From CADEDV01 sp964412375 (GTDB lineage Bacteria > Bacteroidota > Bacteroidia > Chitinophagales > Chitinophagaceae), in contig CAYPOD010000013.1 of assembly GCA_964412375.1 (NCBI GenBank), positions 1 to 64,000 of the forward strand: a DNA stretch of 64,000 nt. The letters are read 5' to 3'. Positions 27,707 through 37,400 of this stretch are shown piece after piece (position 1 is the stretch's first letter; each line of letters starts with the position of its first letter). A program made the position numbers and the translations under genes. The notes below the pieces were generated by a model. The model made no database searches, was not told the origin of the DNA, and was given only the letters and a program-made list of their open reading frames with translations.

Positions 27707-27898
27707 GGGGTTATTCTTTTGATATTCTCCCATCGGGTCAAGATCGCCCAATGGCAGCCCTAATTTTTGTTTGGCGTCTGTGAGTGCTATTCGCATGGCA
27801 TCCATATCCATTATTGCCTGGTACAACCGTTCCCCGGGTGTTTTTTGCAGCCATAGCTCTAGCTGGAGGTCTTTGATGTATTGAGGAGTATCTGTCAT
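27680..27898 (-). CDS. Small acidic protein paired with nucleotidyltransferase
   Basis: A 72-residue protein of unknown function with no signal peptide or membrane segment. The core is IKDLQLELWLQKTPGERLYQ, then AMRIALTDAKQKLGLPLGDL, which should be helical. Its start overlaps the end of the upstream nucleotidyltransferase-like gene by 4 bp, so the two are translationally coupled. The last eight residues (GCEEASGD) are encoded by the 38-bp repeat. Pairing of a small protein with a nucleotidyltransferase resembles toxin-antitoxin pairs, but that is inference. Confidence 0.75.
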   Translation of the reverse strand: MTDTPQYIKDLQLELWLQKTPGERLYQAIMDMDAMRIALTDAKQKLGLPLGDLDPMGEYQKNNPGCEEASGD

Positions 27899-28425
27899 TT
27901 TTTTATCAAATCAAAGGTATTCAATTTAAGGCTGCTGATCCAATCATTAATATAATTCCAGTCAAGGCCATTTAATGCCGATAAAAGCCGGATGTCTTCT
28001 TGCTGAACGGAACTTTGTAGTTCCTGCATCCAGATCAATTTGGAAATCAGCAGATCCTCGGCAGAGACAAGGAAAATTTTCATGTCCAGAAAATCAATTG
28101 GTCGGCGGCGTTCAAACTCCGTTTGGCGGTAAGGATGATTTTTCAGTATGATAAAATCTGCTTTGTAATTGCTTTTGTGGTCAATAATGTTGAACATCCC
28201 CTCCTGCCTTATGGCATCCCGGATGGAATCCTCATCACAATAATATCCTTGTTTAAAGTAAGCTGCTAACAATGACGCATCAGAAGGTTGCAGATGTACA
28301 ACAAAATCAAAATCCCTTGTAAACCGTGGCCCTGTATAAGTACTCATAGCCATACTCCCGGAAAGCATATATGGAATATGATTATCATCAAAAAACCGAA
28401 TCAGTGTTCTTAAAAATTCAATCAT
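27895..28425 (-). CDS. Nucleotidyltransferase-fold protein (AbiEii/DUF6036-like)
   Basis: A 176-residue protein with a minimal nucleotidyltransferase signature: GSMAMSTYTG near residue 22, the metal-binding pair in FTRDFDFVV (about 36-39) and a later acidic residue in YKADFIILK. The fold is that of AbiEii-type toxins and DUF6036 proteins, which transfer nucleotides to RNA or protein. The catalytic residues look complete. It forms a 4-bp overlapping unit with the 72-residue ORF. The module lies between glyS and the MazG-like gene and is bounded by 38-bp direct repeats, suggesting later acquisition. Substrate unknown. Confidence 0.8.
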   Translation of the reverse strand: MIEFLRTLIRFFDDNHIPYMLSGSMAMSTYTGPRFTRDFDFVVHLQPSDASLLAAYFKQGYYCDEDSIRDAIRQEGMFNIIDHKSNYKADFIILKNHPYRQTEFERRRPIDFLDMKIFLVSAEDLLISKLIWMQELQSSVQQEDIRLLSALNGLDWNYINDWISSLKLNTFDLIKK

Positions 28426-28435
28426 GGTCTAACAT

Positions 28436-28762
28436 TTATTTCAACTTCTCATTCTCCCGATGCCTCTCCGCATCCCTTCTATTTTTCTTTTCAAAATTCT
28501 TTTTCAATGCCTCGGTTAAATCAACACCGGTCTGGTTGGCCAGGCAGATCAGCACCCAGAGCACATCGGCCATCTCATCGCCCAGTTCCCTGCCCTTATC
28601 AGTTTCCTTGAATGACTGATCGCCATACTTGCGGGCCATGATGCGGGCCAGTTCTCCTACCTCTTCGGTCAGGATAGCCATATTGGTGAGTTCGCTGAAA
28701 TAGCGGACACCGACAGTTTTGATCCATTGGTCCACCTGCTGCTGGGCATGTTGAAGCGTCAT
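28436..28762 (-). CDS. MazG-like nucleotide pyrophosphohydrolase
   Basis: A 108-residue all-alpha NTP pyrophosphohydrolase that hydrolyses (d)NTPs to monophosphates. The metal-binding signature is present as ILTEEVGELARIMARK followed by GDEMADVLWVLI. The length fits the small MazG/RS21-C6 subgroup rather than full MazG. The C-terminal tail RRDAERHRENEKLK is encoded by one copy of the 38-bp repeat that also occurs at 27669-27706. A typical start (MTLQHAQQQVDQWI) and a 131-bp divergent upstream gap follow. Confidence 0.9.
   Translation of the reverse strand: MTLQHAQQQVDQWIKTVGVRYFSELTNMAILTEEVGELARIMARKYGDQSFKETDKGRELGDEMADVLWVLICLANQTGVDLTEALKKNFEKKNRRDAERHRENEKLK
28438..28475. repeat. 38-bp direct repeat, copy 2 (MazG 3' end)
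   Basis: The 3' end of the MazG-like gene, matching copy 1 at 27669-27706 at 35 of 38 positions. Direct repeats of a gene's own 3' end on both sides of an accessory module are the pattern left when a segment enters at the end of a gene and recreates it. No integrase or transposase is present. Confidence 0.9.
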
Positions 28763-28893
28763 AACAAAATTTTTATAAGCTTATTGCAATATAGCATGAT
28801 TCTTGCCGTTAATGACTCCCGCCTTTGTATGGCGGCCGTACTTCCTGCCCTCTGAAGACCCGAAACCAATTCCTTTAAAAGATTAAGTATACT

Positions 28894-29223
28894 ATGAAGT
28901 ACGCCATTTCAAGGCTTTTGGCCTTTGTTTTTGTTATCGCTATGATGAGCAGTGCATCAGCTCAACCCGACAATAACCCCGGAAAAAAAGCGCCTAAACC
29001 TTATAAAATACTTACCTCGGGCAAACAGGTAACTGTCAGGAGCAATAAAAACATCCGCAATATCATGGTGTGGACCGCCAGCGGCCACCGCATCGTGGAG
29101 CAGAAAGACGTGAACGCAGCCACCTATACTTTCAATGTATCCGCCGTCAGGGACAAGGCTTTTTTTGTAATGATTCAATATGAAGACGGCAGGCCTTTTA
29201 CGGAAAAGATCGGGGTGCAGTAG
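28894..29223 (+). CDS. Small exported protein with T9SS-like C-terminal fold
   Basis: A 109-residue protein with a signal peptide ending SASAQ (about residue 23), a Pro/Lys-rich stretch (NNPGKKAPKPYK) and a beta-rich remainder. IRNIMVWTASGHRIVEQK and TYTFNVSAVRDKAFFVMIQY resemble the strand pattern of a T9SS type A sorting domain, but the usual PNP opening is missing. It could be a free-standing sorting-domain-like protein or a small beta-sandwich. Function unknown. It is divergent from the MazG-like gene and convergent with dtd. Confidence 0.7.
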   Translation: MKYAISRLLAFVFVIAMMSSASAQPDNNPGKKAPKPYKILTSGKQVTVRSNKNIRNIMVWTASGHRIVEQKDVNAATYTFNVSAVRDKAFFVMIQYEDGRPFTEKIGVQ

Positions 29224-29349
29224 GCCAAGAGCTCAAAAGAGGAAAAAGAAAATGAGTAAGGCCGGAGATGTTTCTTTTTCCCTAAGGACCCGCAGGCTGA
29301 GAATATTTTCATTAAACGCTTTCTCTTCTTTCTCCCTCATTCTCTTAGC

Positions 29350-29802
29350 TCATTCCTTATTCTTCGTATCGATCACAATCGTCACGGGGCCGTCGTTCAG
29401 CAATTCCACTTTCATATCTGCGCCGAAAATGCCTGTTTTGACCGCTTTCCCCAGGTCATGAGATAGCTGCTGAATCATTTTTTCATACATCGGAATTGCA
29501 ATAGCCGGTTTGCTTGCTTTTATATACGATGGCCGGTTACCTTTTTTAGTGGATGCATGAAGAGTGAACTGGCTGATGAGTAAAATATCCCCGTCTTTAT
29601 CTTTCACCGATTCATTCATCACACCATCCTCATCATCAAAAACCCGCAGGCTCACAATTTTGCCGCTGAGCCACCGGATATCCTCATCCGTATCCGCATC
29701 TTCAATGCCTAACAAAATGAGTAACCCTTTTCCTATAGCAGCATGAGTACTTCCTTCAATCGTTACATTGGCCCTGCTGACCCGCTGAATAACTGCCCGC
29801 AT
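29350..29802 (-). CDS. dtd: D-aminoacyl-tRNA deacylase
   Basis: Removes D-amino acids and mischarged glycine from tRNA. 150 residues, the standard length. Both active-site motifs are present: LLISQFTLHAST (SQxxL type) and LNDGPVTIVIDT (the Gly-Pro motif). The start MRAVIQRVSRANV is canonical. It is divergent from arfB with about 70 bp between; both genes deal with tRNA or ribosome quality control. Confidence 0.97.
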   Translation of the reverse strand: MRAVIQRVSRANVTIEGSTHAAIGKGLLILLGIEDADTDEDIRWLSGKIVSLRVFDDEDGVMNESVKDKDGDILLISQFTLHASTKKGNRPSYIKASKPAIAIPMYEKMIQQLSHDLGKAVKTGIFGADMKVELLNDGPVTIVIDTKNKE

Positions 29803-29833
29803 AATTATTACCTTTACTCTTTACAAATATAAA

Positions 29834-29858
29834 CTGTCATCCTGAGCCTGGCGAAGGA
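29834..29858. repeat. tcatcctgagc intergenic element before arfB
   Basis: The stretch ctgtcatcctgagcctggcg, continuing to aagga, lies in the dtd-arfB gap, 13 bp before the arfB ATG. From general knowledge, sequences of this form recur widely in intergenic DNA of some Bacteroidota. Only one copy is seen in this window, so the call as a repeat rests on that resemblance. Confidence 0.45.
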
Positions 29859-29871
29859 GACCATTGACCCA

Positions 29872-30276
29872 ATGACCAAACTCTTACCGGAAATATCCTT
29901 CCAAACCACCCGCAGCGGCGGCAAAGGCGGTCAGAATGTTAACAAAGTGGAAACGGCTGTTATCGGCTCTTGGCATATAGATTCCTCAGCATTGTTTACT
30001 CCCGAACAAAAACAATTATTGAAAGAAAAACTATCAAACCGTATCAATGCCGAAGGTTTTTTATGGGTGAAGGCACAAACCCACCGCACCCAACTGGCCA
30101 ATAAAGAAGAAGCTGTCAAAAAAATATATGAGTTGGTGAGAAAGGCCCTTGAAAAGAAAATGCCACGCATTGCCACAAAGGCAAGCAAAGCATCAAAAGA
30201 AAGAAGACTGGAATCGAAAAAAAGAAAAAGTGAGATCAAGGCAGGACGGCAAAAGTTCAGAAACGACGAATCCTGA
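29872..30276 (+). CDS. arfB: Alternative ribosome-rescue hydrolase ArfB
   Basis: A codon-independent peptidyl-tRNA hydrolase that rescues stalled ribosomes. 134 residues. The catalytic GGQ lies at 19-21 in RSGGKGGQNVNKVETAV. The C-terminal tail is strongly basic (KASKERRLESKKRKSEIKAG), as needed to enter the empty mRNA channel. The short length and the missing codon-recognition domain separate it from RF1/RF2. It is next to dtd, divergent. Confidence 0.95.
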   Translation: MTKLLPEISFQTTRSGGKGGQNVNKVETAVIGSWHIDSSALFTPEQKQLLKEKLSNRINAEGFLWVKAQTHRTQLANKEEAVKKIYELVRKALEKKMPRIATKASKASKERRLESKKRKSEIKAGRQKFRNDES

Positions 30277-30319
30277 TGCCCCGGCATAATTCCGTAAATT
30301 AGCTGTTCAATTTCTCCCT

Positions 30320-31366
30320 GTGCAAAAAACTGTTTTGGCGATATTGGTTTTGTGCGGCGTTGCTTTTCTGCTCTCCTGGGTCATCGGGGCCTGTAAAAAA
30401 CCCGGTGAAAACAGTCCTGGCTATATGCGGCAAAATATTCCCGACGGATTTCCCCAGCCACTTTATACTTTTTCCGACAACCCGCTGAGTAAAGATGGAT
30501 TTGAACTGGGGCGAAGATTATTTTATGATGGCCGTCTTTCGGTTGACAACCTGCACCCTTGTTCTTCCTGTCACCAGCAAATAGCGGCTTTTGGCACTTA
30601 TGAACATGACCGTAGCCACGGCGTGTTTGAATCACACACGTTGCGCAATGCCCCGGTTCTTTTCAATCTTGCCTGGAACAGCAGTTTTCACTGGGATGGT
30701 GAATTTCATTCGCTGGTGGATGAAGCACAACATCCCATTACCGGCCAGGTGGAAATGGGAGAAAATTTTAACCGGGTGATCCGAAAACTGGAAGCCGATC
30801 CTTATTACCGGAAAATGTTTCACCGGGTTTTCAACACAGAAAAAATAACTCCCCGCTTTGTGATGATGGCCCTGGCACAATTTACCGGTAACCTCACTTC
30901 AGCCGACTCAAAATATGACCGCTATCAAAAAGGCGAAGCCTCATTTACCACACAAGAAGAAAACGGCTACCAGTTGTTCAAAACAAACTGTGCTTCCTGT
31001 CATCCCGAGCCATTGTTTACTGATTACAGTTTTCGCAACATCGGCCTGCCTGTTGATCCCTTATTGAAAGATTATGGAAGAATGAGGATAACCCGTGAAA
31101 GCAGTGATTCATTGAAATTTAAGGTGCCCACCTTGCGCAATGTTTATATCAGCTCCAATTATATGCATGACGGCAGGTTCAATACCCTGGCTCAATGCAT
31201 CAACCACTACCGCAACGGTGTACAGCAAAGTGCAAGTCTTGACCCTTCTTTGACCAATGGAATTTCGCTGACCAATGCAGAAGCCACGGACATTGGTGTT
31301 TTTCTGCGAACACTGACCGATTCTTCATTTATCCGTGACACCCGGTACGGGTCACCCGGTTTTTAA
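30320..31366 (+). CDS. Di-haem cytochrome c peroxidase family lipoprotein
   Basis: A periplasmic MauG/CcpA-type enzyme that reduces hydrogen peroxide or oxidises a partner. 348 residues from a GTG start. The N-terminal helix ends VIGACKKP, a plausible lipobox with Cys25. Two c-haem motifs are visible: CSSCH at 81-85 and CASCH at 224-228. TLRNAPVLFNLAWN and FKVPTLRNVYISSNYMHDG, with the Met or His axial ligand region, are typical of bacterial cytochrome c peroxidases. The 3' end overlaps the convergent neighbour by 4 bp. The physiological electron donor is unknown. Confidence 0.93.
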   Translation: MQKTVLAILVLCGVAFLLSWVIGACKKPGENSPGYMRQNIPDGFPQPLYTFSDNPLSKDGFELGRRLFYDGRLSVDNLHPCSSCHQQIAAFGTYEHDRSHGVFESHTLRNAPVLFNLAWNSSFHWDGEFHSLVDEAQHPITGQVEMGENFNRVIRKLEADPYYRKMFHRVFNTEKITPRFVMMALAQFTGNLTSADSKYDRYQKGEASFTTQEENGYQLFKTNCASCHPEPLFTDYSFRNIGLPVDPLLKDYGRMRITRESSDSLKFKVPTLRNVYISSNYMHDGRFNTLAQCINHYRNGVQQSASLDPSLTNGISLTNAEATDIGVFLRTLTDSSFIRDTRYGSPGF

Positions 31367-32028
31367 GTACGGTCAGTCGTTCTCCTGCTGCGCAGGTTTT
31401 CGAGGTTTATTTTCTGATTCTCTATATCCTTTTGGGTGTCTTCCTGGTCTTTTTCATTCTTTTTGATATCGTCCTGCAGTTTCTGAATTTTCTTTTCCAT
31501 ATCCTCTTTATCATCTTTCAGCCCTTTCAGTTTTTTCTCAGCTTTGGCCACCACTTCTTCCTGGGCTATGATCTGCAGTTCCAGGTCGGCTGCTTCCACA
31601 TCCGGCCGCAGGTTATTCAAAAAAGATTTCACCTTGTCCACATCCCAGGCATCAAAACCGGCTTTGGCATTGCTGCCATCTTTTTGTATGATCAGGTATA
31701 AAATTGCCTCATCTTTTTCCTTACGGCTTTTTCTTTCCACTCTCAAAATATAGTCCATACTTTGATCACTGATCTCGGTGATAAAAGCATTCTTATAAAT
31801 CCTGAAACCTTTATCTTTATTGAACAGACCTTTTTCTTCTTTGGTCTTATAACCCATTTTTTCCATCCTCGACACTATGGCATTCTCTACAGCTTCGGGT
31901 GAATAGGAATAATCAATAGCAAAAGCATCCTGTTTTTTCTTGTTGAATTCAATCTTTGACTCATATGCCTGTGCAAAAACAGGCAGAACAAACAGAACGG
32001 CTGCAGCCAGCCAAAAGAACTTTTTCAT
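31363..32028 (-). CDS. Exported protein with C-terminal coiled coil
   Basis: 221 residues from the ATG at 32028, which opens a clear signal peptide (MKKFFWLAAAVLFVLPVFAQ). An earlier in-frame start adds 24 residues that do not look natural. The middle part is a mixed alpha/beta domain (about 25-140). Residues 150-215 form a continuous Lys/Glu-rich coiled coil (EVVAKAEKKLKGLKDDKEDM and following heptads). The protein is likely periplasmic. Family not recognised; similar proteins are annotated as hypothetical in related genomes. Confidence 0.8.
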   Translation of the reverse strand: MKKFFWLAAAVLFVLPVFAQAYESKIEFNKKKQDAFAIDYSYSPEAVENAIVSRMEKMGYKTKEEKGLFNKDKGFRIYKNAFITEISDQSMDYILRVERKSRKEKDEAILYLIIQKDGSNAKAGFDAWDVDKVKSFLNNLRPDVEAADLELQIIAQEEVVAKAEKKLKGLKDDKEDMEKKIQKLQDDIKKNEKDQEDTQKDIENQKINLENLRSRRTTDRT

Positions 32029-32159
32029 AACAGAATCATTTTGCACAAAGATAGCCGAAAGTAAAAATGCGTTGCAGGGTCGTTCAGGAAAAGTCATCAC
32101 TGGGCAAATTCGTTTTTTGCCCCTCTATCCGTTACATTTGTCCTGAAATCTCCAATCCT

Positions 32160-33674
32160 TTGAGCAGCATAAAAAAACTGGCGGGGCAAACATTCTGGTA
32201 CGGCACCAGCAGCATTGTGGGCCGGTTCCTGAATTACCTGCTCACCCCCCTGCTGGCCACCATCTTTGCTTCTGCAGCTTATGGAAAAATTTCGACTCTT
32301 TTTGCCATTGCGGCTTTCCTGAATGTCATTTATACCTATGGGCTGGAAACTTCCTATTTCCGTTTTTCCACCAGCCATGATGAAAATAAAGTCTATAATA
32401 CCTGCTCGTCATCCATATTGCTGACCACTGCTTTGCTGACAGGAGTGCTGCTCCTGTTTGCAAAAAACATAGCGGAATTTCTTGAAATACCTGCAAACCC
32501 GGAATGGATAAGCTGGATGATCCTGATTGTAGCACTGGACACTCTATGTGTGATGCCGTTTGCCAAACTGCGTCACCAGGGAAGACCCAGAAAATACGCT
32601 GCGATCAAAATTCTGAATATCGTGGTCAATGTATTGCTGGTAGTTTTCTTTTTAGTCGTTTGTAAAAACGGTCATGCCAAAAACCCGGATAGTTTTTTAG
32701 GTTTTATCTATAACCCTTCTATAGGGCTGGGCTATGTGATCATTGCCAACCTGGTGGCCAGCGCTGTAACGCTGCTTTTACTGACAAAGGAATTTTTCCA
32801 GTTCCGTTTTCGCCTCAATCCCCGTTTTTGGAGAGAGATGATGAACTATTCCTGGCCATTGATCATCGTGGGGCTGGGTGGCATGGTGAATGAAACGATT
32901 GACCGGTTCATGATCCTTAAACTTTATCCCGGCTCTACCGAAGAAGCCTACTCGCAGTCGGGCATCTATTCGGCGAATTATAAGCTGGCCATCCTGATCG
33001 TTTTGTTCATACAGGCATTTCGTCTCGGTGCCGAGCCTTTCTTTTTTAAACAATCCACTGACCAGCATGCGCAGCGAACCTATGCACGGGTGATGAAGTT
33101 TTTTGTACTCACCTGTTGCTTTTGCTTTTTAGGTGTTGTGCTTTTTCTTGATATCTGGAAATACTTTATGGGCACTGCACACCTGGAATATTACACAGGA
33201 CTGAAAGTGGTGCCCGTACTGATGCTTGCCAAGATATTTTTGGGTGTGTATTATAATCTTTCCATCTGGTATAAGCTCACCAACCGCAATCTCACCGGGG
33301 CATGGATCACATTGGGCGGAGCAGCGATCACTATTTTATTCAACTGGCTGTTCATCCCTGTGTGGGGTTATATGGCTTGCGCCATTGCCACTATTCTTTG
33401 CTACGGTTTTATGATGGTTACAAGCTATCTGCTGGGGCAAAAATATTACCCCATCCCCTATGCCTGGAAAAAACTACTGGCCTATATCGTTATTTGTATC
33501 TTATTGTTTGGCGTGCATTACCTGTTCAGCTTATATGTACCTTCAAAATGGATCATACATGGTATCGGGGTCATATTGCTGTTGTCCTTTGCGGTTTTCG
33601 TAATGCAGGTCGAACGAAGAGAGTTTGAAAAGATACCTGTGATCAACAGATTCCTGAAACAACCAGGTAAGTAA
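32160..33674 (+). CDS. MOP-superfamily polysaccharide/lipid flippase
   Basis: A membrane exporter of the Wzx/MATE-like fold that flips undecaprenyl-linked glycans or other lipid-linked sugars. 504 residues from the TTG at 32160 (SSIKKLAGQTFWYGTSSIVG), the usual family opening. Upstream in-frame ATG gives 31 extra residues with no membrane character. About 12-14 transmembrane helices are visible, with charged residues between helices 1 and 2 (GRFLNYLLTPLLATIF). No glycosyltransferase or other glycan genes lie beside it, so the substrate cannot be named. Confidence 0.88.
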   Translation: MSSIKKLAGQTFWYGTSSIVGRFLNYLLTPLLATIFASAAYGKISTLFAIAAFLNVIYTYGLETSYFRFSTSHDENKVYNTCSSSILLTTALLTGVLLLFAKNIAEFLEIPANPEWISWMILIVALDTLCVMPFAKLRHQGRPRKYAAIKILNIVVNVLLVVFFLVVCKNGHAKNPDSFLGFIYNPSIGLGYVIIANLVASAVTLLLLTKEFFQFRFRLNPRFWREMMNYSWPLIIVGLGGMVNETIDRFMILKLYPGSTEEAYSQSGIYSANYKLAILIVLFIQAFRLGAEPFFFKQSTDQHAQRTYARVMKFFVLTCCFCFLGVVLFLDIWKYFMGTAHLEYYTGLKVVPVLMLAKIFLGVYYNLSIWYKLTNRNLTGAWITLGGAAITILFNWLFIPVWGYMACAIATILCYGFMMVTSYLLGQKYYPIPYAWKKLLAYIVICILLFGVHYLFSLYVPSKWIIHGIGVILLLSFAVFVMQVERREFEKIPVINRFLKQPGK

Positions 33675-33680
33675 CTTCTT

Positions 33681-34325
33681 TCAATACAACTTTACAAATG
33701 GATTATTCATTTTTTCAAACCCAACCGTTGTCAAAGGTCCATGGCCGGAATAAATTTTGGTTTCATCCGGCAGGGTGAACAATTGCGTTTGAATACTGTT
33801 GATAAGGGTATCATAATCACCACCCGGCAGATCGGTACGGCCGATGCTCCCGTTAAACAAAACGTCGCCGCCTATCACAAAACCGCCAGCGGCATGATAA
33901 AACGACAGACTTCCCGGCGAATGACCGGGTGTAAAACGTATCTCGAGTTCATCATCACCTATTTTTATAGTTTTTCCGGGTTCCAAATAAACCAAAGGCC
34001 CTTCATAATTGTCGAAAGGCAGTTGCCAGAGCAACCCTGATTGCGGAGCAAAATCAAGCACCGGTTTTTCGAGGGGATGAAGATGAAGGGGAAGGCCCCA
34101 GTTGTCGTATACGAATTTGTTGCCAAATACATGATCAAGATGGCAATGTGTATTAAGCAGCAAAACAGGGAGGAGACCTGTCTTTTCAATACCCGTTTTT
34201 AATCTGTCCCTTTCCTCCGGGAAATAACAGCCGGGGTCAATAATGCAGCACTCCTTCTGTTCGTTATACAAAACGTAAGTGTTCTCCTGAACAGGACTAA
34301 ATGTGAAGGACTTAACATGTAACAT
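33681..34325 (-). CDS. Metallo-beta-lactamase-fold hydrolase (glyoxalase II-like)
   Basis: A 214-residue zinc hydrolase. The metal-binding motif is NTHCHLDHVFG (about residue 56). Further ligands fit FTPGHSPGSLSFY, GGDVLFNGSIGRTDL and IYSGHGPLTTVG. The spacing and small size fit the glyoxalase II-like or persulfide-dioxygenase-like group that acts on thioesters, but the specific substrate cannot be read from sequence. It lies convergent with the flippase and divergent from the TolB-like gene. Confidence 0.88.
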   Translation of the reverse strand: MLHVKSFTFSPVQENTYVLYNEQKECCIIDPGCYFPEERDRLKTGIEKTGLLPVLLLNTHCHLDHVFGNKFVYDNWGLPLHLHPLEKPVLDFAPQSGLLWQLPFDNYEGPLVYLEPGKTIKIGDDELEIRFTPGHSPGSLSFYHAAGGFVIGGDVLFNGSIGRTDLPGGDYDTLINSIQTQLFTLPDETKIYSGHGPLTTVGFEKMNNPFVKLY

Positions 34326-34469
34326 GGATGGTTTTTTCGTACTTTTAAATCCGGCCTGACCGGCCGTCCGTAAAGATAGTTTTGCCGGGGCAAACTTATC
34401 ATTTACATTGCAATACCAGGGGCAACACCCGGTGCGGAATAATCGTTATTAAGAAACAGAAAAGATTCT

Positions 34470-37400
34470 ATGAAGAAAGTATCATGCCTGCTTGCCTGTA
34501 TCGGCGCACTGTGGTTGACCTATACCCATGCACAGGTGAGCACTGTAGAGTTCGGAAAGAACCGGGTGCAGTACCAGAAGTTCAACTGGAAATACTACCA
34601 GACCGACAATTTCAACACTTATTTTTCCCAGGATGGATTGGGATTGGGTAAATATGTTGCCCAGATAGCCGAAGATGAACTGCCCGGCCTCGAAGAGTTT
34701 GTAGAGTATGGCATGCAGCGCCGCACCAATATCGTAGTCTATAATAATTTTGATGAAATGTACCAGTCCAATATCGGGATGAATATTGACTGGCAAAACA
34801 CCGGCGGTGTTACCAAACTGGTGAACAACAAAATGCTGGTCTATTTTGACGGCAACCATGACAACCTGCGCTTGCAGATCAGGCAGGGTATTGCCAAAGT
34901 GCTGGTGGATAATATACTTTTTGGTGATGACCTGGGTGAATTTGCAGCCAACCAGGCCCTGCTCGACCTGCCGCAATGGCTGGTGGATGGTTATATTGCT
35001 TATGCTGCTCAAAATTGGAGCCCTACACAGGATGATGATCTGCGTTCGGCATTGCTGGGTGGTAAATACACCAATTTTTACCAGTTCGCTTTCGAGAAAC
35101 CACTCCTGGCGGGTCATGCTTTCTGGAAATATATTGCTGATAAATACGGCAGATCCAAAGTCACTTATTTTTTATACTTAGCCCGCATCTACCGCAATTT
35201 GAACAACGCTTCTAATAAAGTAGCCAAAAAGAAATTTAAACTTTTGTTACAGGATTTTATGCTGGAAGTGCCGCAGCAATATGTAAAAGATCTTCGCGGC
35301 CGCAAGAATGTTCCGAAAGGTCAGTTGTCCGTCAGCGAAGTGATCGGTAAAAAAGATTATATCCGTTTTAATGCCAACCCGGTTCCCCGCAGTTTCACCT
35401 ATGCACTGGTGGAATTCAAACAAGGCATTTATTCTGTGGTGGTGATGGAGAATTTTGTGAACCGGAAAGTGCTGCTCAAACTCGGCGCCAGGACCCGGGA
35501 ACAAGAAAAGAACCCCAATTATCCTATCCTTGCCTGGGACGGCAAGGGTACAAGACTGGCAGTTTTGTACAGCCATGAAGGCAAACTGAAATTTTTTGTT
35601 TACGATATGATCAACCGGGTAAAGATCAGTAAACAGGAATGGCCGATGTTTGACCAGGTGCAGGACATGAAATACATGCTGGATGCCAATACACTTTTGC
35701 TGAGTGCGGTGCGCAGTGGCCAGACCGATGTTTTCGTTTATAAAATAGACAACCAGTCCTACGAACAGGTAACCAATGATGTATATGATGATCTCGATCC
35801 ATCGTTTGTTGCCTTTCCCAATAAAACCGGTATCATATATTCCAGCAACCGTCCTTCGGCCGAAGCAGCCAGTGGCGAAGATTCATTGCCCGGTAAACGT
35901 TTTAATATTTACCTGGTTGACAACTGGAACAAGTCGGAGTTCAAACAAATTTCAAAACTCACTGACCTGCGTTTTGGCAATGCCCGTTTCCCGTCACAAT
36001 ACAACACTTCTCATTTCACATTTGTGAGTGACGAGAATGGTATCAATAACCGTTATGCCGGTTTTTTCCGCACCGAAAGGGCAGGGCTTGACACCCTGGT
36101 GTTCATTGGTGATGAAGTGCTGCGTAACCCGCAGATAGAAGAAGTGGACAGCCTGTTGAAAGAATGGAATAAAACGGATATTGATTCTGTAGGTTTTGTT
36201 TCCATTACCAACGACTCAGCCTATGTGTTCCCGCTGACCAACTACCAGAGTAGTTTGCTGGAAACAAGGGTAGCCGGTGATAACCAGCAAGTAAGTGAGG
36301 TGGTAAAACTGGGCGATGTGAAACTGCTCTATCGCCTTCGGGTGGACGAAAACGTTTTGCGCCGCCGGAACGTAACAGCAAGACCAACGGATTATATGCG
36401 ACAGGTGCAGGCCGAAGAAAAAAGGGCATCGGGAAGAACGGCCTTGCCACAGGATACCAAAAAGGAACCCGGCCAGCCGGTAGAAGACTTTTTTCAATCA
36501 GAATTCAAAGATGATAAAAAAGACAGTACCCGGACACAGCCTTCCGGTGGCCAGGTGGTGGAACCAACAGGACCGATCAAAGAATCGGTCATCAAGAAAG
36601 CAAAGGTTTATGAATACAGGCCACCCAAATATTTCACTGACTACGTGGTATCCGGGTTTAACAACACGGTTTTTACCATTAATAAGTTCCAGCCCTATGG
36701 CGGTGGCCGCGGCCCCATTTATCTTTCCAATGGCAATTCTTTCAACGGAATGATCCGTATGGGAACTTCAGACCTCATGGAAGATTATAAATTCAGCGGT
36801 GGCGTCAGGATTGCCAGCAACCTGAGAGATAACGATGTGCTGTTCAATTTCACCAATCAACGTAAACGGTTTGATTGGGGGGTCACTTATTTCCGCAGCA
36901 CCGTGGAATATTCTGATGCCAAACAGTTTGAAACCTATTATCTCGCCAACCTGAAATACCCGCTTGACAGGGTGAGAAGCATAAGGGCCAGTGTGGGACC
37001 AAGATTCAGCCGCATTTCTTTCAAATCGCTTGGCAGACCTTCATTGCTGGAACCCGACATCAAGGCCTCATATGCACAAATGAGTTTGGAATATGTACAT
37101 GACAATACGGTTACACCGGCCAGTAATATCTGGAATGGATTACGGTATAAAATATTCACCGATTTCTTTGCACAGATGAGTGATGCAAGTACGGATGTAG
37201 GACGGATGATCTTTAACGTCGGTTTTGATGCCCGTCATTACCTGCCTATTTACCGGAATGTGATATGGGCCGTAAGGGCCGGTGGTGATTTTTCCTGGGG
37301 CGAACAAAAAGTGATCTACTATCTCGGAGGCGTGGACAACTGGTTCTCTCCAAAGTTCAATGATGCCAACCTGCCAGATCCGAATGTAAATTATACGTAT

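Noticed and set aside
27669..28475. Complete integrative element at the MazG gene end
   Set aside because: The direct repeats are real, but no integrase, transposase or inverted terminal repeats are visible, so only a possible passive cassette is reported.
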